The notes beneath the pieces are model-generated. The model was not told the origin of the DNA. It saw nothing but the letters and a program-made list of their open reading frames with translations, and made no database searches. A stretch of DNA of 8,634 nt from Thermodesulfovibrio sp. (GTDB taxonomy: Bacteria > Nitrospirota > Thermodesulfovibrionia > Thermodesulfovibrionales > Thermodesulfovibrionaceae). The DNA lies in contig JAOAGB010000020.1 of assembly GCA_026415995.1 (NCBI GenBank), positions 1-8,634 of the forward strand. The letters are read 5' to 3'. Made by a program: the position numbers and the translations under genes. Shown piece after piece: positions 1-5,891 of this stretch (its first letter is position 1; every line of letters begins with the position of its first letter).

Positions 1-1
1 T

Positions 2-385
2 GGACAGCTATACGTAGCTCTCTCAAGATGTAGAACTCTTGAGGGATTAATTTTAAAAAAGCCGATTAGTAAAAAACATATTTTCTTAGATCGAAGGATT
101 ATAAAGTTTTTAACTCAATTTCAATACAATTATGCTGCTAAGAGTTTTCCAATAGAAGAAAAAATTTCAATAATTAACAATGCAATAAAAAATAAAAAAG
201 CTTTAGAGATAACCTATTTAAAGTCTACTGATGAAAAAACAAAAAGATTAGTTTATCCATTGTCAGTTGGAAATATGGAATATGGTAAAAAAAACTTTTT
301 AGGGCTAAAGGCTTTTTGTAATTTAAGAGGCGAGGAGCGAAACTTTAACATAGAAAAAATAATTGATTTAAAGATAAAAGATTAA
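2..385 (+). CDS. Pif1/RecD-like SF1 DNA helicase with C-terminal WYL-type domain, 3' end only
   Basis: This open frame enters from the left edge and ends at TAA 383-385, giving 127 residues of the C-terminus. The first residues read GQLYVALSRCRTLEGLIL, which is helicase motif VI of the UvrD_C_2 type in Pif1, RecD2 and Dda-like superfamily 1 helicases; the arginine in SRCR is the usual ATP-contacting arginine. After a linker rich in Lys, Phe and Tyr, residues about 66-125 (LEITYLKS, then R-LVYPLS, then FLGLKAFC and EERNFNIEKI) follow the pattern of a WYL domain, a ligand- or nucleic-acid-sensing SH3-like fold. The likely role is ATP-driven DNA unwinding with a regulatory tail. The helicase core lies outside the window, so the exact subfamily is uncertain. 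The helicase call is firm; the WYL call is a pattern reading. It converges on the next gene with a 2-bp gap. Confidence 0.8.
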   Translation, partial: GQLYVALSRCRTLEGLILKKPISKKHIFLDRRIIKFLTQFQYNYAAKSFPIEEKISIINNAIKNKKALEITYLKSTDEKTKRLVYPLSVGNMEYGKKNFLGLKAFCNLRGEERNFNIEKIIDLKIKD

Positions 386-387
386 TA

Positions 388-1272
388 CTATCTTAGTAAA
401 TCTCTCAAAGATTCTGACAACTCTTTATCAATTTTAGAAAGCTCTAATACTTCATTATAGGCTTCGTTTTTATTGCCTGTAAGATAATGAATAATTCCTC
501 TGAGATAATGGGCGTATTTTTTATCTTTAAAATTTATATCTTTTAATATTTTCAAAGCTTCATCAAAATTTTTTTCTATAATTAAAATTCCAATTAGTTT
601 TTTAATACTTTCATCGGTTTTAGGAAGTTTTTGTAGAAATTCCTTAGCCTTTAAAAAATTACCAGATTTATAATATAAAGAAGCTATTTTAGAAATTATT
701 TCTAAAGAAGAACTATCACTTTTCATAATTTCCTCATAAATAGCTATAGCCTTCTGTATTTGTCCCTTTTTTTCATAATGATTTGCCATAACTAATAAAT
801 CCATTTCTTTTAGATCTATTGGTAGTGATTCTCTCTCTTTATCAGCAAGAGGGAATATAATGTCTATCTTTGATAAAAACTTCCTCTTATTATCCGAGAT
901 AAACTTAATATCTTTATCAATTTTATTTATATCTAAACTAAAACTCTCACTTTTTCTATTTGTTAAATCTATTATAAAAAAAACCACTCCCTTAGCTTTA
1001 TCAATAATTATTGAATTTTTTACTGGATATAAAAAGCCATTTTTACTAATATACAATTCAGACTTAGACAAAATGATCCATTTTTTTAAGGGTTCCACTT
1101 TTCCCAAAAAGATGTCCTCTCTATGAGTTTCAAGAACTGTATAGCCATATAAGGGATTATTCTTTTCATCAACGACAAATATAAAGTTGGAACTCTCAGC
1201 GAAAACCTTATCAAAAATAAATAAAAAAATTATAAAAATAAATATAACATATTTTATTGCTGAAGATTTCAT
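388..1272 (-). CDS. Exported TPR-repeat protein of unknown function
   Basis: I chose the ATG at 1270-1272, giving 294 aa, over the longer frame starting at 1350. It begins with a convincing Sec signal peptide: MKSS-lysine N-region, an Ile/Phe-rich core at residues 8-20, and a signal peptidase I site after VFA (residue 25). The longer form would also run across the divergent gene's start. Residues 26-155 look like a beta-rich domain with no family I recognise. Residues about 157-290 are helical repeats of TPR type (MANHYEKKGQIQKAIAIYEE; IASLYYKSGNFLKAKEFLQK; then IIEKNFDEALKIL and YLTGNKNEAYNEVLEL). It probably acts in the periplasm as a protein-binding scaffold; its partner cannot be told from the neighbours. 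There is no Shine-Dalgarno sequence before the start, and a -10-like box lies 12 nt upstream. It converges on the helicase gene with a 2-bp gap. Confidence 0.75.
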   Translation of the reverse strand: MKSSAIKYVIFIFIIFLFIFDKVFAESSNFIFVVDEKNNPLYGYTVLETHREDIFLGKVEPLKKWIILSKSELYISKNGFLYPVKNSIIIDKAKGVVFFIIDLTNRKSESFSLDINKIDKDIKFISDNKRKFLSKIDIIFPLADKERESLPIDLKEMDLLVMANHYEKKGQIQKAIAIYEEIMKSDSSSLEIISKIASLYYKSGNFLKAKEFLQKLPKTDESIKKLIGILIIEKNFDEALKILKDINFKDKKYAHYLRGIIHYLTGNKNEAYNEVLELSKIDKELSESLRDLLR

Positions 1273-1283
1273 TAAAAATAGTT

Positions 1284-1290
1284 TATCATA
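1284..1290. promoter_or_regulatory. Putative symmetric bidirectional -10 element between divergent genes
   Basis: The 22-bp gap (1273-1294) between two divergent start codons contains TATCATA. Read on the plus strand it gives TATCAT (1284-1289), 5 nt before the ATG at 1295. Read on the minus strand it gives TATGAT (1285-1290), 12 nt before the ATG at 1272. Both match the sigma-70 -10 consensus at five of six positions. The -35 regions are poor: TTTTCA at 18 bp for the minus direction and nothing convincing for the plus direction. Interlocked -10 boxes of the form TATnATA are known to drive divergent transcription in bacteria. Assignment here is by sequence pattern only. Confidence 0.45.
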
Positions 1291-1294
1291 ATAA

Positions 1295-1768
1295 ATGCCT
1301 GATATCCATGAAAAAATTAACTTAGCTAAAATAAAAAAGGAAAAAATCATACAAAAAAAAGATTTTTCTCTTGAATTGAACTCTCTCTTAGAAGAGTTAA
1401 AAACTCATATAATAGGTGCAGAAAAAGAAAGGCATAAAACTGGAATGGCACAAATATGTAGTCAATGCGCTGTAGAAAATAAGCCTTGCTGCGGAAGTGG
1501 GATTGAACTAAAATTTTCTACGGAACTTTTAACTATAAATCTTTTATATGGAATAAGCTTTCCTCAGAAAGCAGAAATTGATGGAATGTGTTTTTTCTTG
1601 ACAAATAAAGGATGTTGTCTTTTTGCGAGAGATGTCTTCTGTATCAACTTTATCTGCGATAGAATAAGGACGGAATTACCTATTAATAAACTTAAGAAAC
1701 TTAGAGAATTAGAAGGTCTTCAGCTAAATCTTCAGTTTAAGATAGAAGAGATTTTAAAAAATTTTTAA
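1295..1768 (+). CDS. Small cysteine-rich YkgJ-like (CxxC-CC) putative metal-binding protein
   Basis: This 157-aa soluble protein has nine cysteines in an ordered pattern: C55-x2-C58-x6-C65-C66, then after about 32 residues C99-x7-C107-C108-x7-C116-x4-C121. The surrounding text (CFFLTNKGCCLFARDVFC...C) resembles the YkgJ-type 'putative zinc- or iron-chelating' family, whose second half usually reads C-x-FL...C...R-x-x-C...C. The N-terminal 50 residues are Lys/Glu-rich and probably helical, as is the C-terminal tail from about 133. The expected role is binding of Zn or an Fe-S cluster; no reaction can be assigned. Binding partner and substrate are unknown. The start ATG is not preceded by a Shine-Dalgarno sequence and lies 5 nt after a TATCAT box, so the message may be leaderless. 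The stop codon overlaps the end of the convergent transporter gene by 4 nt. Confidence 0.7.
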   Translation: MPDIHEKINLAKIKKEKIIQKKDFSLELNSLLEELKTHIIGAEKERHKTGMAQICSQCAVENKPCCGSGIELKFSTELLTINLLYGISFPQKAEIDGMCFFLTNKGCCLFARDVFCINFICDRIRTELPINKLKKLRELEGLQLNLQFKIEEILKNF

Positions 1769-2664
1769 TGATGCCTGTGGGATAAAGAGTTTTTTATCTC
1801 ACAATAAAAACTGTTTTTATCGCATATGCCACTTTCCATCTGAATAACACTATGTTTTATCCCAATTTTTTCAAGCTCTTCTTCAATTTTACCTCTTATG
1901 CTATCAGCTTCATATAGTAATTTAACGTCAACAACTACATGCGCTGAAAAGGCAGGAACACCGTATCCTATTGACCATATATGCACATCATGTACATCTG
2001 TAATACCTTTAATTTTCTTTATTTTATCGATTATTTCATTAACCTCAAAACCCTTAGGAACAAAATCAAGAAAGATAAAAAGAGACTCTTTCAAAACCCT
2101 TATTCCTCCATAAATTATTATAAAACCCACAATCCAACTTATTATGGGATCAATTATAAGCCATTCGGTGTATTTTATTATCAAGCCAGCCAAAATAACG
2201 CCCGCAGAGGAAATAGTATCACCTATCACATGAAGCCATGCACTTTTAATATTCAAATCCTCATGTTTATGCCCTAAAATTAACGCCATTATCAAATTTC
2301 CCAAAAATCCGAAGAATGCTATTGATAACATAACATTAGAATTAATATCTGGTGGATTAAGTAATCTTCTATAACCTTCAACAAGTATTAAAACTGCTAT
2401 TATAATAAGACTAACACCGTTTATAAATGCAGCAAGAATTCCGATCTTTTGATAACCATATGTTGCCTTTTGACCGGAAGGCTTTTTTACAATAATTGAG
2501 GCTATTAAACTTAAGACAATAGCTAATGAATCGGTAAAAACATGTCCCGCATCGCTTAAAAGAGCAAGACTATTACTGAAAATTCCACCGATTAATTCCA
2601 CAAAGAATATTAAAAAAGTTATTAGAAGAGTAAGAAAAAGTCTTTTTGTTGATGAACCTTTCAT
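1765..2664 (-). CDS. Cation diffusion facilitator (CDF) transporter, zinc/cadmium efflux type
   Basis: This 299-aa membrane protein is typical CDF length. Six hydrophobic segments can be placed at about 8-30, 38-60, 75-97, 111-131, 146-165 and 172-190. The metal site is visible: SDAGH-VFTDS in helix 2 with H41 and D45, and HVIGD in helix 5 with H145 and D149. An HxxxD/HxxxD pair is characteristic of zinc-preferring CDF members. The cytoplasmic C-terminal domain starts near 205 and contains the conserved DVHDVHIWSIG motif (about 223-233). The tail ends HRHH, and the loop GHKHED (131-136) may also bind metal. It should export Zn2+ or a similar divalent ion from the cytoplasm in exchange for protons. 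Its ATG overlaps the stop of the upstream phosphatase gene as ATGA, with no obvious Shine-Dalgarno sequence, so translation is probably coupled. It looks like CzcD, but exact metal specificity is inferred. Confidence 0.93.
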   Translation of the reverse strand: MKGSSTKRLFLTLLITFLIFFVELIGGIFSNSLALLSDAGHVFTDSLAIVLSLIASIIVKKPSGQKATYGYQKIGILAAFINGVSLIIIAVLILVEGYRRLLNPPDINSNVMLSIAFFGFLGNLIMALILGHKHEDLNIKSAWLHVIGDTISSAGVILAGLIIKYTEWLIIDPIISWIVGFIIIYGGIRVLKESLFIFLDFVPKGFEVNEIIDKIKKIKGITDVHDVHIWSIGYGVPAFSAHVVVDVKLLYEADSIRGKIEEELEKIGIKHSVIQMESGICDKNSFYCEIKNSLSHRHH

Positions 2665-3449
2665 AATATTTTTAAAGCATTAAAAGCCATTTTCTTAAGA
2701 TTTTCATTACCACACACAAGAAGAGTAGTTCTTGTATCAAAGCCAATTGGTAATTTATCAATACTGTGTCCTTCTATGTCTGTTATGATAGCCCCAGATT
2801 CTTTAGCAATCAAAATACCAGCAGAAAAATCAAATATTCTTGAAGGTGTCGGTGTTACGAATATACTCACTGCTCCCATTGAAAGATAGGCAAGGTCTAA
2901 AGCTGTGCTACCATAACACCTCACTCTGCTTGCAATTTTAAATAGAGGTAAAATATTTTTTAATGCCATATATGGATTAGATGCTTCAAATGCTATAATC
3001 ACAGGTTTTTCATTGTTTTGTGCTTTTATTCTCTTTCCATTGAAAAAAGCACCTTCGTTTTTCTGAGCATAAAATTCATCTCCATTAACAAGATTTATAA
3101 TATATCCAATAGCTAAACTTTTCAGAGTCTTTCCTTCGGCAATGGCAATAGATGTAGAAAAAAAAGGTATCCCTGAAACAGCATTTTTACTTCCATCAAT
3201 AGGATCAATAATGAGTGTAATATGGCTATCTTGAACAATTTTAACACCTTTTTCTTCGGCTATTATGTTTAAATTAAAGCCTTCCCTTTCAAAACTTTCA
3301 ATTATAATATCCTCAGCAATTTTGTCGATAGTAAAAGTTGTATCCCCAGCAGCACCCCTTCCTAAGGAAGCTCCATTAAACTGAGGTTTTGATAAAGTTA
3401 TTTCCTTGTAAAGTTTATTTCCTATATTTTTTAAAAATTCTATATCCAT
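2661..3449 (-). CDS. Inositol monophosphatase / fructose-1,6-bisphosphatase family enzyme (archaeal-like)
   Basis: This 262-aa protein carries the full signature of the Mg2+-dependent, lithium-sensitive sugar phosphatase fold. It has IIAEEKG with E65/E66, the metal-binding DPIDGSKN with D82 and D85, and the late metal/catalytic motif FDFSAG with D207. The DPIDGS...GIPFFS wording is closer to archaeal dual IMPase/FBPase enzymes than to bacterial SuhB or CysQ. Expected chemistry is hydrolysis of a phosphate ester such as myo-inositol 1-phosphate or fructose 1,6-bisphosphate in the cytoplasm. In a thermophile it could serve gluconeogenesis or the synthesis of inositol-phosphate solutes; this is inference. 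It is the first gene of a two-gene operon with the CDF transporter (4-nt overlap) and diverges from hisC across 68 bp. The ATG at 3449 was chosen because a TATAAT box ends 8 nt before it and the domain is complete; there is no Shine-Dalgarno sequence. Confidence 0.88.
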   Translation of the reverse strand: MDIEFLKNIGNKLYKEITLSKPQFNGASLGRGAAGDTTFTIDKIAEDIIIESFEREGFNLNIIAEEKGVKIVQDSHITLIIDPIDGSKNAVSGIPFFSTSIAIAEGKTLKSLAIGYIINLVNGDEFYAQKNEGAFFNGKRIKAQNNEKPVIIAFEASNPYMALKNILPLFKIASRVRCYGSTALDLAYLSMGAVSIFVTPTPSRIFDFSAGILIAKESGAIITDIEGHSIDKLPIGFDTRTTLLVCGNENLKKMAFNALKIL

Positions 3450-3457
3450 AAGCCATT

Positions 3458-3487
3458 ATTATATCTTGAAAATATAGGAGTTGACAA
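3458..3487 (-). promoter_or_regulatory. Sigma-70-type promoter of the phosphatase-CDF operon
   Basis: On the minus strand the -35 box is TTGTCA (complement of 3482-3487, five of six consensus positions), followed by an 18-bp spacer and a perfect TATAAT (complement of 3458-3463). The usual start point would fall near 3451, leaving only about 2 nt before the ATG at 3449. The -35 box overlaps the plus-strand -35 box of hisC. Confidence 0.72.
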
Positions 3488-3509
3488 TCTTTTAAATACC
3501 ATTTATGAT
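3481..3509 (+). promoter_or_regulatory. Sigma-70-type promoter of the hisC-hisB-thyX operon
   Basis: A perfect TTGACA (3481-3486), a 17-bp spacer and TATGAT (3504-3509) form a near-consensus promoter. The expected transcription start is at 3516-3518, within 2 nt of the hisC ATG at 3518, so the operon mRNA would be leaderless or nearly so. There is no room for a his leader peptide, attenuator or T-box between promoter and gene, so regulation by such a leader is unlikely unless transcription starts further upstream. Confidence 0.8.
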
Positions 3510-3517
3510 AAAAATCT

Positions 3518-4576
3518 ATGAATACATTTGATCTTCAGTCCATAATAAGAGAAAACATAAAAAAGTTAACACCCTATCAGGTAAAAGAATTTCCTTGTAA
3601 GATTAAACTTGATGCAAACGAATCACCTTTCCCCGTTAAACTTTCTCAGATTGTTAATGAAATTGACATTTCCTTAAACAGATATCCTGACCCAGATGCC
3701 TTGGAGCTTAAAAAAGCTATTTCAAGAAGATTTAAGATTAATACCAATAATATAATGATAGGTAATGGTTCTGACGAACTCATATATTATCTAATTTTAA
3801 CATTTGGTGGTCCTGTTCTCTATCCTGTTCCTACTTTTTCTATGTATGGAATAATCGCCCAATCAGTGGGAGTAAAGAAAATAGAGTCAAAGCTTGATAA
3901 AAATTTTGATATTAATGAAAAAGAATTTATAGACTTAATAAAAAAGAAAAAACCTTCTTTAATTTTTTTAAGCAGCCCAAACAATCCAACTGGCAACACC
4001 TTCTCTGCTGATAAGATATTAAAAATAATAGAGATAGCAATAAAAAAATCCTCTATTGTAGTTATTGATGAAGCCTATCACCCTTTTTGCAGTGAAAAAG
4101 GATTTTTACCTTTTTTAAAAGATTTTGATAATCTGCTTATATTGCGGACATTGAGTAAAATAGGGCTCGCAGGATTGAGAGTGGGTTATTTAATAGGAAC
4201 AGATAAAATTTTGAATGAAGTTGGCAAAGTAAGACTTCCCTATAATGTAGATGCTCTCACTCAATACATAGCCACTCATGCTATTAATAACTTCTATTCA
4301 AAAATAAAAAAATTTATTAGAGAAATTATAAAAGAAAGGGAGATAATGCATAAAGAACTCTCACAAATAAAAGGTATCAGGGTATACCCTTCTGAAGCTA
4401 ACTTTATTCTGTTTAAGGCAAAAAATAGTAAAGAAATCCATGAAAAACTAATAAAAGCTGGAATTCTCGTAAGAGATATTTCTTCTGTCGTAAAAGACTC
4501 ATTGAGAGTTACAATAGGTACCAAAGAGGAAAATACTGAATTTATAAAAACACTTAAAAATATATTAGAGGGATAA
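3518..4576 (+). CDS. hisC: Histidinol-phosphate aminotransferase
   Basis: This 352-aa class I/II fold PLP aminotransferase has the typical HisC length. It has the N-terminal DANESPFP (residues 32-39), RYPDPD (55-60), the cofactor-phosphate loop GNGSDE (82-87), SPNNPTGN (153-160), the PLP-contacting D184 in VIDEAYH, the Schiff-base lysine K214 in TLSKIGLAGLRVGY, and the substrate-carboxylate arginine R330 in SLRVTIG. The RYPDP motif and the DANE start are hallmarks of HisC within the aminotransferase superfamily. It converts imidazole-acetol phosphate plus glutamate to histidinol phosphate in the cytoplasm, the step directly after HisB's dehydratase reaction. That agrees with hisB starting 2 bp downstream. 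Some HisC enzymes also transaminate aromatic keto acids; this cannot be judged here. The start lacks a Shine-Dalgarno sequence and lies 8 nt after a -10 box. Confidence 0.96.
   Translation: MNTFDLQSIIRENIKKLTPYQVKEFPCKIKLDANESPFPVKLSQIVNEIDISLNRYPDPDALELKKAISRRFKINTNNIMIGNGSDELIYYLILTFGGPVLYPVPTFSMYGIIAQSVGVKKIESKLDKNFDINEKEFIDLIKKKKPSLIFLSSPNNPTGNTFSADKILKIIEIAIKKSSIVVIDEAYHPFCSEKGFLPFLKDFDNLLILRTLSKIGLAGLRVGYLIGTDKILNEVGKVRLPYNVDALTQYIATHAINNFYSKIKKFIREIIKEREIMHKELSQIKGIRVYPSEANFILFKAKNSKEIHEKLIKAGILVRDISSVVKDSLRVTIGTKEENTEFIKTLKNILEG
4568..4572 (+). promoter_or_regulatory. Shine-Dalgarno sequence of hisB
   Basis: GAGGG lies 6 nt before the hisB ATG at 4579, inside the end of hisC. It shows that operon-internal genes in this genome use a standard anti-Shine-Dalgarno interaction, in contrast to the operon-leading genes here. 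Confidence 0.7.
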
Positions 4577-4578
4577 CA

Positions 4579-5154
4579 ATGAGAAAAGCTTCAATAAACA
4601 GAAAAACAAAGGAGACAGAAATAAAAATAGAACTTAACTTAGATGGCTCAGGAAAGCATGATATTAATACTTCCATAGGATTTTTGAATCACATGTTTGA
4701 ACTTTTCTCGTTTCATGGAAGTTTTGATTTAAAATTACAGGCAAAGGGAGATATACATGTAGATTATCATCATGTAATAGAAGATATAGGAATAGTTCTT
4801 GGAAAATCAATAGAAAAAGCTTTATCTGAAAGGAAAGGCATTAAAAGATATGGTTTTGCATCAATACCAATGGATGAGGCACTTGCCCAAGTATCAATAG
4901 ACCTCGGTGGCAGAGCCTTTCTTGTATATAACGTTCCGTTTGAAGGTTTAATAAAAGACATTGACATAAGTCTTTTTGAAGAATTCTTTAGAGCATTAAC
5001 AAATAATGCTAAAATTACACTCCATATAAATGTATTATATGGAAAAGACCTACACCATATAATAGAAGCTATATTTAAAGCATTTGCAAAAGCACTTAAA
5101 GAGGCTATTAATATTTCAGGAGAGACCTTGCCCTCTACAAAAGGCGTTTTATGA
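4579..5154 (+). CDS. hisB: Imidazoleglycerol-phosphate dehydratase (monofunctional HisB)
   Basis: This 191-aa protein is the length of a stand-alone dehydratase, without the phosphatase half found in the enterobacterial fused HisB. The paired metal-binding motifs of the family are intact: DYHHVIEDIG with H64, H65, E68 and D69, and LHHIIEAIFKA with H159, H160 and E163. FLNHMFELF (H38) and the C-terminal PSTKGVL signature are also present. The family binds two Mn2+ ions and assembles as a 24-mer. It dehydrates imidazoleglycerol phosphate to imidazole-acetol phosphate, the substrate of the adjacent HisC. Histidinol-phosphatase must be encoded elsewhere; the IMPase-family enzyme at 2661-3449 is a conceivable but unproven candidate because that fold supplies histidinol-phosphatase (HisN) in some bacteria. 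hisB sits 2 bp after hisC and overlaps thyX by 4 nt. Confidence 0.97.
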   Translation: MRKASINRKTKETEIKIELNLDGSGKHDINTSIGFLNHMFELFSFHGSFDLKLQAKGDIHVDYHHVIEDIGIVLGKSIEKALSERKGIKRYGFASIPMDEALAQVSIDLGGRAFLVYNVPFEGLIKDIDISLFEEFFRALTNNAKITLHINVLYGKDLHHIIEAIFKAFAKALKEAINISGETLPSTKGVL

Positions 5155-5879
5155 AAGAAGTTTCATTAAAAGTTTCAATTATTGAATATACTCCAAATCC
5201 AGAGAATGTTGTTGCTCTTTCAGCAAGGCTATGTTACAGTGCAGTAGGGATTGATGAACTTAAGGAGAAACTGTCTCAGAAAGAAAAAGAAAGGCTTATA
5301 AATCTTTTAAGAGAAAGTGGACATCTAAGTCCCTTTGAACATGTATCCTTCAGTTTTGCAATAGAAGGGATATCCCGTGCTTGTTCCCATCAACTTGTAA
5401 GACACCGACTTGCATCCTACAGCCAGCAGTCTCAAAGATATGTTTCAGAAGAAAAAGGATTTGATTACATAATCCCACCTTTGTTTAAAGAAGATGAAGA
5501 TTTAAAAAATATTTTTCTTGAGGCAATGCAAAAATCTCATGAATACTATTGCAAATTACTTACGGAACTTGAAAAAAGAGGAATTAAGGGGGAGACTGCA
5601 AGGCAAGATGCAAGGTTTGTTTTACCTAATGCATCTGAGACAAAGATTGTTGTTACCATGAATGCAAGGGAACTTCTTCACTTCTTTAAGGTTAGATGTT
5701 GTAATCGGGCTCAATGGGAAATAAGAGCCCTTGCCACAGAGATGCTTAGGCAGGTAAAACAAGTTGCACCTTTAATTTTTGTTGATGCAGGCCCGTCGTG
5801 TGTGAAAGGGAATTGTATAGAAGGAAAATTTACCTGCGGTAAAATTAAAGAAGTAAGGAAAAAGTTTAAGAATCTGTGA
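5151..5879 (+). CDS. thyX: Flavin-dependent thymidylate synthase
   Basis: This 242-aa protein contains the ThyX signature RHR-x7-S as RHRLASYSQQS (R84, H85, R86, S94), followed by QRY. It also has the early SPFEHVSFSFAIEG segment (60-73), ETARQDARFVLP (148-159) and NARELLHFFKVRCCNRAQWEIR (from 171), all typical of the family. The C-terminal tail carries C217, C222 and C229 in a GPSC...C...CG arrangement seen in many anaerobe ThyX proteins. It methylates dUMP to dTMP using methylene-tetrahydrofolate, NAD(P)H and FAD, and releases tetrahydrofolate, so it does not need a dedicated dihydrofolate reductase. The ATG overlaps the hisB stop (ATGA), with AAGG (5141-5144) 6 nt before it, indicating translational coupling inside the his operon. 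There is no metabolic reason obvious from sequence for pairing it with his genes. Confidence 0.97.
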   Translation: MKEVSLKVSIIEYTPNPENVVALSARLCYSAVGIDELKEKLSQKEKERLINLLRESGHLSPFEHVSFSFAIEGISRACSHQLVRHRLASYSQQSQRYVSEEKGFDYIIPPLFKEDEDLKNIFLEAMQKSHEYYCKLLTELEKRGIKGETARQDARFVLPNASETKIVVTMNARELLHFFKVRCCNRAQWEIRALATEMLRQVKQVAPLIFVDAGPSCVKGNCIEGKFTCGKIKEVRKKFKNL

Positions 5880-5889
5880 TATAATCACA
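5875..5889. promoter_or_regulatory. Perfect 15-bp dyad overlapping the cysM -10 box; possible operator
   Basis: TGTGAT-ATA-ATCACA is a perfect inverted repeat with 6-bp arms around a 3-bp centre. It spans the end of thyX (including its TGA stop), the whole -10 box and the bases just before the cysM start. The half sites resemble those of CRP/FNR-family regulators (TGTGA...TCACA), but the spacing is 5 bp rather than 6, so this is not a canonical CRP site. A bound dimer here would block RNA polymerase. Confidence 0.4.
5877..5885 (+). promoter_or_regulatory. Extended -10 promoter of the cysM-like gene
   Basis: TGATATAAT is a perfect extended -10 (TGnTATAAT). Its TGA is the stop codon of thyX. 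No good -35 box is seen (GGAAAA at 17 bp). Six bases (5886-5891) separate the box from the ATG at 5892, so the standard start point falls exactly on the A of the start codon, predicting a leaderless message. Confidence 0.65.
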
Positions 5890-5891
5890 CT

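Noticed and set aside
19..46. Strong inverted repeat (7-bp perfect arms CTCAAGA/TCTTGAG, extendable to 10 with one G-T pair, 8-nt loop).
   Set aside because: It lies inside the conserved helicase motif VI codons and is not followed by a T-run, so it is more likely a by-product of coding sequence than a terminator or RNA element.
860..1126. Open frame of 88 codons on the plus strand inside the TPR gene.
   Set aside because: It is antisense to a gene with a signal peptide and TPR repeats; composition and lack of motifs mark it as a shadow frame.
1273..1350. Longer N-terminus for the exported TPR protein starting at 1350.
   Set aside because: It adds 26 residues before an otherwise clean signal peptide, overlaps the start of the divergent gene, and has no Shine-Dalgarno sequence.
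3510..3517. Possible his leader peptide, T-box or riboswitch before hisC.
   Set aside because: There are only 8 nt between the -10 box and the start codon, too short for any such leader.
5875..5889. Canonical CRP site.
   Set aside because: The half sites fit, but the spacer is 5 bp instead of 6; retained only as an unspecified dyad.
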